Source: Bathynomus jamesi
Taxonomy: Eukaryota > Arthropoda > Malacostraca > Isopoda > Cirolanidae
Assembly (NCBI GenBank): GCA_023014485.1
Contig: JAJOZX010000937.1
Span: 633,501 to 697,500 of the forward strand
Length of the DNA stretch: 64,000 nt
Reading direction: 5' to 3'
A program made the position numbers and the translations under genes. Shown here piece after piece: positions 56,371 through 64,000 of the stretch. The first letter of the stretch is position 1. Every line of letters starts with the position of its first letter. The notes below the pieces were generated by a model. That model ran no database searches and was not told the origin of the DNA. It was given only the letters and a program-made list of their open reading frames with translations.

Positions 56371-57195
56371 CTTATAAGTACTTCTTCTTTCTCTTCGCCC
56401 GTTCCCGCCTCTATGCGGGGTCGGCGTTTCTGACCAGCCTCCTCCACACAGCCCGGTCCTGGGCTTCTTCCCCCGACAAACCCTTCTCCCTGAAATCGTC
56501 CCTCACCTTCTCTATCCACCTTCGCTTCGGTCTGCCTCTCTTTCTCCTGCCATGCACCTCCATATTCATCGTTCTCTTACCCACATAATCTTCGTCCCCT
56601 CTCATCACATGTCCATACCATTTCAGTCTACTTTCTTGTATCTTCCTCGAGATTTCTCCAACCTTTGTTGTGCCCCTTATCCTTTCATTCCTTACTCTAT
56701 CCAACCTTGTCACTCCGCACATCCATCTCAGCATTCTCATCTCCGTTACATCTAGTCTTTTCTCATGATCTTTCTTTATAGCCCAAGACTCAGCCCCATA
56801 CATCATAGCCGGTCTTACCACAGTCTTATACACTTTTCCCTTAACCCTTGCGCCTATTCTTCGGTCACACAAACCCCTGAAACTTTCTTCCAATTTTTCC
56901 AACCAGATTGCACTCTGTGTGTTATTTCTGTGTCCAGCTCACCGTCCTCAGCCACTGTCGATCCCAAGTACGTAAACTTACTTACTCTCTTTAACCTCGC
57001 TCCCTCTAAACTAATTTCTGAGTCTTGATTTTCGTAGAACCTCAGGTACTCCGTTTTCTTTCTGCTGATTTTCAACCCTCTGTCTTCAAAAGCCCTCCTC
57101 CATTCCTCCAATTTTCTTTCTACTACTTCTCTCCTGTTGCTGCACAGAACAATATCGTCTGCAAAGAGCATACACCAAGGGGATTGATCTTTTAT
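56371..57195 (-). pseudogene. RTE-like LINE fragment (RT end and C-terminal domain)
   Basis: From 57,171 downward: MLFADDIVLCSNRREVVERKL with the catalytic ADD, RGLKISRKKTEYLRF, KFTYLGSTVAEDGELD and QSGWKNWKKVSGV. A second frame adds GKVYKTVVRPAMMYGAESW, VTEMRMLRWMCGVTRLDR, RLKWYGHVMRGDEDYVGKR and GRRKRGRPKRRWIEKV. These are hallmarks of RTE-type LINEs. It is 5'-truncated, inserted in the left arm of the PLE palindrome, and GC-richer than its surroundings. One frameshift near 56,880. Confidence 0.9.
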
Positions 57196-57504
57196 CCCAC
57201 AAATTAAAACTATCTTCTTGTTCTATACATACTGATTCTAATATTTTGACATAATTACTGCATTTATTATTACATTTACATTTTTTTAGCATTTATTATT
57301 ATTACCTTTACCCTAATTATTAAATTTATAATATTACCTTTATTATTACATCTGTTGCATTTATATTTATTTCCACATTTATTACTTCCATTATTACATT
57401 TACTAAAGGCGAGTAAGGAAACATTCCAATCCAGAGACATTTAAGAAATTCACACTTAGGTTCGAACACGTTCCCACGACTCCGTAAGGGATTTTTTGAC
57501 CAAG

Positions 57505-57790
57505 AATCTCATTAAACTGGAAGAAATATTGAAACCCGTATTAAAGAACACAAATATGCCTTCAGAAGTTGTAATACTAATAATGCCATTTTTTTTATCA
57601 CGCCAGCCAAAATAATCATGCTATAGATTGGGAATCAAGTAAGGTACTTTATAAATGTAATAATTATGTCAAAAGAAGAATAATAGAATCTGTGTGTATA
57701 GAAAAAGTAGATAATTTTAATTTGTGCGAAGGTACTTATAAGTTAGACCCTTTAATGAGATTCTTGGTCAAAAAATCCCTTACGGAGTCG
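57505..57790 (+). pseudogene. PLE GIY-YIG domain, C-terminal remnant
   Basis: Translation across a frameshift reads TRIKEHKYAFRSCNTNNAIF, then NHAIDWESSKVLYKCNNYVKR and RIIESVCIEKVDNFNLCEG. This is the tail of a PLE endonuclease (EHK...NAIF.H, HAIDW, RIIES). The final block recurs in decayed form at 58,018-58,090 (ILESVCIEQEDSFNLWE) and again at about 58,330-58,380. Confidence 0.82.
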
Positions 57791-58500
57791 TGGGAACGTG
57801 TTCGAACCTAAGTGTGAATTTCTTAAATGTCTCTGGATTGGAATGTTTCCTTACTCGCCTTTAGTAAATGTAATAATGGAAGTAATAAATGTGGAAATAA
57901 ATATAAATGCAACAGATGTAATAATAAAGGTAATATTATAAATTTAATAATTAGGGTAAAGGTAATAATAATAAATGTTAAAAAAATGTAAATGTAATAA
58001 ATGCAGTAATTATGTCAAAATATTAGAATCAGTATGTATAGAACAAGAAGATAGTTTTAATTTGTGGGAATGTACTTATAAGCGGACCCTGTAATAAAAT
58101 GCCCTTCCAGTGTCGGGAGAACGGTATCTAACCTAGGTGCGAATTTCTCAATAGTTTCTGGATTGTTTCCTAATCGGCTTTTTTCATTCGTTTTTCGGTT
58201 TATAAGTTCTGTATAATAAACAATAATGTAATAACCAATGTAATAATAAATTTATAATTTCTGTAATAAATAATTATGCAATATTAAATGTAATAAATTT
58301 AATAATAAATGTAAAAAAAAAAAAAAAAAAAATAGAATCTGTGTTTAGAACAGGAAGATAGTTTTAAAAATTTGCGCGAATGTACTTAATGAAAATGCCC
58401 TTCAGGTGTCTGGAGAATGGGATCTAACCTAGGTGCGAATTTCTTAACGGTCGGTCCCTGGACTGTTTTTCCCTCTTGTTTTGGTTCATTCGTGTTTCTG
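57720..58500 (+). repeat. Three diverged direct repeats of the PLE 3' end
   Basis: Units begin near 57,685, 58,023 and 58,333. Each has ATAGAATCTGTGT-type sequence, then AGATAGTTTTAA, a TTGTG(C/G)GAA segment, an ACTTATAAG or ACTTAATG segment, and a CCTA(A/G)GTG(T/C)GAATTTCTTAA-type string. About 200-230 bp of unit is followed by AAT-rich spacer. Mirror copies occur in the left arm. Confidence 0.75.
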
Positions 58501-58504
58501 TATC

Positions 58505-58540
58505 CACCCGAGGAGGATGCCAGTGGGCGTCGAAACTGTC
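58505..58540 (+). ncRNA. Hammerhead-like motif, PLE4 right arm
   Basis: CCCGAGGAG, stem GATGCC-AGTG-GGCGTC, then GAAACTGTC. The stem II pairing is complete (one G-T pair), but the CUGA box carries a U to C change, which would be expected to weaken self-cleavage. Confidence 0.45.
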
Positions 58541-58714
58541 GTGGAAATAAACTCTGTCTATTAGAGTGGCTTTTTATTTTCATATTTTGACCTTCACGTA
58601 GAAAAAAGTGAAGTTTTTTGCATTTATCTAAGAGGAGATCGATCGTGTTTCGCTACATACTTTAGACCTTGACCAGTGAAGACGTGTGTTTTGCTTTATG
58701 TGAACCCCTCAAAC

Positions 58715-59720
58715 ATGGCGGTATCAGAAGAGCATATCAGGCATATAATGCTTTACGAGTTCAAAAAAGGGAATAGTGCTACTGAAGCAACACGAAACAT
58801 TCAGGATGTTTATGGCAACAATATTCTGCATGTGAGGAAATGTCAAAGATGGTTTCAAAAGTTTAGGAATGGTGACTGCTGTTTGACAGATGCAGCACGC
58901 TCTGGACGCCCTGCTGAGTTTGATGATGACCTGCTGTTAGCCGTACTTGAAGAAGACTGTTCAACAACTGTCGAAGAATTGGCCCAGAAACTCAATTCAT
59001 CCCCGTCCACCAACAACTCGGGAAAGTGCCTAAGTTAGGAAAATGGATGCCACATGAATTGTCGGTCGACAATCTGAGGGTGCGGGTAAACATTAGCACA
59101 GCTCTTCATTCCCGTGAACTCCAAGATCCGTTTTTGCACCGTTTAGTGACTGGTGATGAAAAGTGGATACTGTACCAGAATGTTAAGCGCCGTCGACAGT
59201 GGGTTTGTGCCGGAGAACCAGCGACACCACAGCCAAAACCAAATCTTCACCCTCGGAAGGTGTTGCTTAGTGTTTGGTGGGATAAAGGTGGTGTAATACA
59301 CTTTGAAACCTTACCACACAACCAAACAATCACCGCTCAAGTCTACTGTCAACAACTGGATCGATTGAACACTGCACTAAAAGAAAAGAGACCTTCTTTG
59401 GTTAATCGGAAAGGAATCGTGTTCCACCACAACAACGCACGTCCTCATACCGCTCGGATCACTTCTGCAAAAATTGAGGAGCTTGGGTGGGAAAAACTTC
59501 ATCCTCCATATTCTCCAGACCTTGCGCCTTCAGATTATCATCTCTTCAGGAGTGCAAAACTATCTTGACGAGAAACAGTATACTTCTTTGGATGACCTGC
59601 ACACCAGTCTTTGTACGCTTCTTGCCTCAAAACCGCCTGAATTTTATAAACAGCATTGAAAAGCTTGTAGGACGTTGGCAGAGTGTCATTGATTCCGATG
59701 GAAAATATATACTAGATTAA
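58715..59720 (+). pseudogene. Mariner transposase (DD34D type), frameshifted
   Basis: From ATG 58,715: EEHIRHIMLYEFKKGNSATEA, the HTH region CQRWFQKFRNGDC, GRPAEFDDD, then after a frameshift near 59,025 KWMPHELS. The catalytic motifs are LVTGDEKWILY, VFHHNNARPHTA and PPYSPDLAPSDYHLFRS, i.e. D, D and D. A second frameshift at about 59,565 precedes the normal C-terminus ending near 59,720. Two or three frameshifts disable it. Confidence 0.92.
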
Positions 59721-59792
59721 AAAGTTTTTTTTTTTTTCCTTCAAATTCCGATCTAAAAAACGACATTACTTATGGGATGACCTGATATAATA

Positions 59793-62527
59793 TTAGGCCG
59801 GGTCGAAAATGGGATTTTTTTTTATTTCTTGAAAAGTACACTATGTGAGAAGTTTCATTTTATCATCTTAACAAAATATTAAAATATCAAGCATGTGCTA
59901 CCCTACTACCCTTATCACATGCCCCTCCTCCCTTCTTTACCTTCATATTTCCATATGTTTAATGCTGTTATATGTTACATGATAAGTTGTTTGTTTAATG
60001 CTTGACATTTTTGTTTCAGATAAATAGAAATAATTTGCATTTGTTTAATTATAATTTGAATTATCATAAATTATAAATTACATATAATTTGATCTTACTT
60101 CTGAATATAAACTATGACTACTAGAAACAAGTCCTCAAATGCAGCCTTTCGATATCCTACGGAATTCCCAGCAGCCATGACTCCATCAAAAACAGATGTT
60201 GCGAGATACTACCTTTTTGTGCGCCGTCGTGAAGAAGCTAAATCAAAAGGATCAGCAACTGCTAATGATTGTTACGGGGTTGTTGTAAAAGATATTGAAG
60301 ACATTTGGATGAAATTTTCTTTTCCTACGATTAACACCAAAATTGAACAAGGTGCCGTTACATCGAAGAAATGAAAGTTTTGCCTTAAAATAGCTCAATA
60401 TCATTAAATGTTTGATATATCTTGTGAATGCTATGATAAGGGAATTGATAGGAAATCTTGCAGGTGTAAGGATAAAATACCAATGGAAGAATGGGAGTCT
60501 TTTGTGGGTCAAAAACAAAGAAAAAATCAGTTAGGACCAATTGATCGCATAACTAGTTCAACAAAGAAGAGATCTTTAGTAAGAGCCAACAAGAAGCACA
60601 AAACCGTCAACTAAAAGCGTAAGAAGAAATGACTGAAGCCACCAATGTTTTATCATCGGAATTTATAGAAAATACCGAAGACATGGATCTAGATTCAGAG
60701 TGTCACGATGTAAATTAAGAGGCCGATTTAGAATTGACTGAGAATATTCAGAACAGGCACTCCTATAAAAACCTAGCATTAACAGCAGATCGTTATCGTA
60801 TAAGTTGTAGAGCTGCAGCTGCAATATAGTCAATGCAGCCTTAAAAGATATGGGGATCTTTAACCACACCAACATGCTTGACAAAGAAATTAGAAAGAGA
60901 AAGAAATCGCATGGATGAAACATACTTTTAGGTCTAAATCCGAAAATCTGAAGATGGAGTGCCTTGGATTTGATGGAAGATAACACAACACATTAACTAA
61001 AAGTGGAAGACAAAAGAAGAACACTGTTATTGTGAAAGAACCTGGAAGCATCTATGTAGACCATGTCACACCAGATAATGGAACTGCTCGCTGCATAGCA
61101 GAAGAGTTGATAACTATTATTACAGACTCGAACAGCACAGATACTATCAAAGCTTTACTGTGTGATGGTACTCCTGTAAATACAGGAAAAATTGGTTGAG
61201 CCATAAAACTAGTTGAAATTCATCTTAACAGACCAGTGCAGTGGTTGGTGTGCCTCTTGCATTTGAATGAGCTGCCTTTTATGCACGTCTACAAAGCCAT
61301 TGATGGTAAAACAACAGGTCCAAATACTTGTGCGAGTTCAATTGGGAATAAACTGAAAACAGATTTAACAAAATTGGAGGTAGTCAAATATTCTCGCGTA
61401 AAGGGAAACATTAAAGAAATTCCAGCAAATGTTGTGAAGGAGCTAAGCAGTGATCAAAGATATTTCTATGATGTGTGTCTGGCAGTGCAAACTGGAGAAA
61501 CTTCTCAAGATCTGTCCACTCGATCCCCAGGTACCCTTCACCATGCTCGCTGGCCAACTCTAACAACAGGGTCCTTCGATTACATATCTCAACGCCAAAT
61601 CCCGATAAAAACCTTCAAGATATAGTCAAGATTATTATGCAATTCTATGCTCCAGGGTGGTTTTGGATAAAATCTCATCCTAATGCAACTGATGGTGCAT
61701 ATAACTTTTAGCATTTAATGTGCTTGCTTCGAAATTTAGATGAACAACATAGATCAATCATAGAACCAGTATTAAAGAATAACGCCTACTTTGCCCACCC
61801 AGAAAATATACTCATATCAATGGTAACTGACAAAAGACTAGAAATTAGTGAGCAAGCTATTCAGAAAATCATCTTAAAGATCTTAGATCTTATGTTGTTT
61901 CGTGGGTTGGTCTCTTCACACGGAGGTCAAGCTGGTGGCCCCGCCTCTAGGTTTGGCTTGGTGGAGGAGCGAGTTGCTTTCTTGCGCTCTTCATCCTTTC
62001 AAGAACAGGATTTTCAGGTACCAGAAACTTTGAGTTGCCTCAAATCCTCAATTTGCAATCTACTGACCACACCGTGATGATCGATTGGCAAAAAGCGATC
62101 ATTACTCTCGCATCGCTGCTAAACAACTTTAGCGACGATGAGCTACTACAGGCTCGATGTAAGCCACTGGAGATAGCTTCTTTTCCATGCCACAGTCAAA
62201 GTGTGGAAAGGGCAGTGAACCTAGTGACAAAGGCATGTCAGGAAAGAACAGGATATGACAACCGTCAAAAGTTTATCTTAAACTCATTAGAATCAAGACG
62301 AAAACTGCCCAAGTTTGAATGGAAGGCCCAATGGAATGAGTAAGAAACATACCGTATGAAATAAAATTTCCTAATGATATTGAAAATTTCTTCCCTTTTG
62401 ATGTGATAAGGAACAATGAAAAAATGAATTGAATTTTAGCACATTTATTATGCCTCTAATTTTTTCTTCTAAATATATTGTTGTACTTAATTAATTTTCC
62501 TAATACTGTACATTATTAAATAAAATA
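59793..62527 (+). mobile_element. HPEN-type DNA transposon, copy C (right end not found)
   Basis: The left terminus TTAGGCCGGGTCGAAAA is identical in its core to copy A. The body encodes all blocks of the family. The expected right terminus is not visible up to 64,000; a mariner (62,528-63,845) sits where it might be, so the end is either lost or beyond the window. Confidence 0.78.
60114..62343 (+). pseudogene. HPEN-type transposase, most complete copy (C), frameshifted
   Basis: From ATG 60,114: PTEFPAAMTPSKTDVARYYLF, then CRCKDKIPMEEWESFVGQKQRK (60,408-60,614) and a core with KEPGSIYVDHVTPDNGTA, LLCDGTPVNTGK, RPVQWLVCLLHLNELPFMH and IDGKTTGPNTC. Then LSSDQRYFYDV, PGTLHHARWPTLTT, NNAYFAHPENILISMVTDKRLEI, and the end PCHSQSVERAVNLVTKAC to EWKAQWNE at 62,343. 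An extra segment of about 110-130 bp at about 61,885-62,010 has no counterpart in copy B. Six or more frame breaks. Confidence 0.78.
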
Positions 62528-63845
62528 TAAGGTTGTAACATATTCTGCTCGAATTTTCAATTTATTCACAACAAAAACTAAATGACATAATGACAAATTA
62601 ATCTTCAATATAATTCCCTTTTTTCTATAACCTCTTCCCACCTGTAGAAAAGTTTTTTATGCCACGTTCGAAGAAATCCCTTGGTTTCCAGTTAAAAAAA
62701 GCGATCACTTCGTTTTCGATAGCTTCCCTGGATTGCAACTTTTGTCCATTTAGGTGGTGTTGCAGACTTCTGAATAAATGGTAGTCTGAAGTGCGATGTC
62801 CGGAAAATAAGGTGGAGGCGGCATTTTTTCCCAACCAAATGCCTCCAACTGGGAAGGATGATTCGAGCAGTGTGAGGGCGCGCGTTATTCTGGTGGAATA
62901 GAACACCTCTGTGATTAATTAATGCAGGACGTTTTTCTTGTAATGCCAGCTTCAATCGTTGGAATTGTTGGCAGTAGACTTCAGCTATGATTGTTTGGTT
63001 ATCTGGCAGAAATTCAAAATGAATAATTCCTTGCATATCCCACCGAACGCATATCAAAATTTTCTTTGGATGGGGTTCATTCCTTGGCTGAGGTTCAGGC
63101 TTTGTTTCACGGCTAAGCCACTGATGTCGACGCTTAATATTGTTATAGAGGACCCACTTTTCATCCCCAGTGACAATCCGATTCAAAAACGGTGCCTGCA
63201 GTTGCCGAGAATGCAGTGATGTGCAAATATCGATTCGATGTTGAAGATTCGCTTGTGACAAATCATGCGGAACCCATTTTCCAACCTTCACTACTTTTCC
63301 TAACAGCTTCAAATGACGATGAATGGTCATATGGCTAACGCCGAGTTGCAGGCCAAGTTCTCTTACAGTTACCGTTGGGTTTTCCTCCACTGTTGCTTTC
63401 AGCAACTCTTCATCTAACTCATTTGGTCGTCTTGTTCGTTGATAATTTTTGAGGCTGAAGTCTCCATTTCTGAACTTCTCAAACCATCTCCTACACATCC
63501 ATTCGCTCACATCATCATTTCCATAAACTCTGAATGTTTCTTGCTGATTCACTAGCGTTAGATACTTTATGGAACTCATACAGCATCACATGTCGAATAT
63601 GCTCTTTCGTAGGCTCCATGTTTTTTCAATTACTGTAATATCGTAATGTATGAAAAACACCAGAGAAAATATTCATTAGCCTAATCCTACACTAGCCTAA
63701 GTCATTCTGTATCGTGATAAAACCTGTGCGAACCTGTCGCCGCGTGTATTTTGCAACATTTCTAAAACTATTTCACATTATCTTGAGGTTATTCTATTGT
63801 CTATCGTCCGTTTTCTAATCGAGCAGAATTTATGTTACAACCTGA
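62528..63845 (-). mobile_element. Mariner element, 1.32 kb
   Basis: Terminal TAAGGTTGTAACATA and, in complement, TCAGGTTGTAACATAAATTCTGCTCGA, flanked by TA on both sides. The left TIR also has TTCTGCTCGA a few bases in, confirming the pair. It carries a near-complete transposase on the minus strand. Confidence 0.93.
62601..63619 (-). pseudogene. Mariner transposase (DD34D type), frameshifted
   Basis: The start is ATG at 63,619 (complement), giving EHIRHVMLYEFHK. A frameshift within the first 30 codons leads to the main 280-codon frame: WMCRRWFEKFRNGDFSLK, a VRELGLQLGVSHMTIHRHL HTH, KWVPHDLS, IVTGDEKWVLYNNIKRRHQW and VLFHQNNARPHTARI. A second frameshift at about 62,880 leads to TSDYHLFRSLQHHLNGQKL, whose D completes the triad. 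The C-terminus lies near 62,601. About three lesions. Confidence 0.92.
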
Positions 63846-64000
63846 TATACATTAATAAAGATTTATGTCATCAAAAAAACCTGAATGTTGCTAGAGTAGT
63901 CTCGTATAAATGGAATATTCTTCAATATAGGTCAAAAGGTGAAAAATTGTGCCAGGGTAGGAGGCTTTAAACAGCGAAAATAATTTATGAGCGAGTCCCT
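63846..64000. other. No gene seen
   Basis: Terminal 155 bases, AT-rich, with no HPEN-type terminus or coding motif. Confidence 0.5.

Larger units (their letters stand above)
55874..58625. mobile_element. Penelope-like palindrome with GIY-YIG remnant (PLE4)
   Basis: It is flanked by a perfect 13-bp direct repeat, ATCTAAGAGGAGA, at 55,861-55,873 and 58,626-58,638. The outer arms (about 55,880-56,345 and 58,100-58,580) and inner arms (57,215-57,500 and 57,775-58,075) are inverted copies. The centre encodes a PLE C-terminus. The right half contains three diverged direct repeats of the PLE 3' end, separated by AAT-rich sequence. An RTE fragment is nested in the left arm. Confidence 0.82.
55770..59785 (+). 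mobile_element. Mariner (DD34D) interrupted by a PLE palindrome
   Basis: The 5' end TAAGGTCATCCCACAAGTAATG and 3' end (complement) TCAGGTCATCCCATAAGTAATG pair as TIRs, flanked by TA. Excluding the insertion (55,874-58,638 with its duplication) the element is about 1.25 kb, the usual mariner size. Confidence 0.88.

Noticed and set aside
8725..58625. Assembly artefact as a blanket explanation of all palindromes
   Set aside because: The arms carry independent substitutions and indels, and nested insertions occur in only one arm, which a read-foldback artefact would not produce.

Overview
This is a window of animal nuclear DNA, almost certainly arthropod: AT-rich, full of (TA)n runs, and carrying a transposon fauna typical of crustaceans, chelicerates and insects. 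That fauna includes BEL/Pao, Penelope-like elements (PLEs) with hammerhead-like motifs, DD34D mariners, DUF4817-type Tc1/mariner elements, several hAT lineages, and CR1-like and RTE-like LINEs. I cannot name the species. There is no operon, phage or CRISPR content. Nearly every recognisable protein is a decayed transposase or reverse transcriptase. The one convincing host gene is NAXD (ATP-dependent NAD(P)HX dehydratase) at 20,156-21,094, whose whole coding sequence lies in one GC-rich exon with a possible upstream TATA box and a short 5'UTR intron.

Layout. 1-7.9 kb: a broken BEL/Pao retrotransposon split by two insertions, one a 3.8 kb transposon that itself carries a hAT MITE. 8.7-9.6 kb: a foldback Tc1/mariner element. 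10.5-11.3 kb: a non-autonomous hAT. 12.3-16.4 kb: LINE fragments around a relatively well-kept transposon of a type I label WDSRA. 17.4-19.5 kb: a remnant of a second type I label HPEN. 19.5-21.6 kb: the NAXD locus. 22.1-24.6 kb: two hAT copies with CAGTGGCGG ends. 25.8-32.5 kb: a second WDSRA copy split by an HPEN copy, which is in turn split by a hAT and a PLE. 32.6-39.2 kb: a foldback DUF4817-type element split by a hAT, which holds a palindromic PLE. 39.3-40.0 kb: a palindrome with two head-to-head tRNA-like genes, then a small hammerhead foldback. 40.4-47.3 kb: a CR1-like LINE interrupted by a long-TIR HPEN-type element and a Tc1-like element. 47.3-48.2 kb: a Tc1 remnant split by a MITE. 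49-54 kb: a ZMYM1-like hAT with a second hAT nested in it. 54.1-59.8 kb: a mariner interrupted by a PLE palindrome that contains an RTE fragment, with an inverted duplication of its 5' end. 59.8-63.8 kb: a third full-length HPEN copy and a mariner.

Many element borders can be fixed to the base, because target-site duplications (TSDs) and the resumption of the interrupted reading frame agree. This gives a readable order of insertion. The most unusual features are the density of large diverged palindromes, often with (TA)n at apex or base; two places where a transposon end plus its genomic flank was duplicated in inverted orientation; the paired tRNA-like genes; the hammerhead-like PLE ends; and three transposase families (labelled VFDTT, WDSRA and HPEN after their own motifs) that I recognise as recurrent in arthropod genomes but cannot place in a named superfamily.
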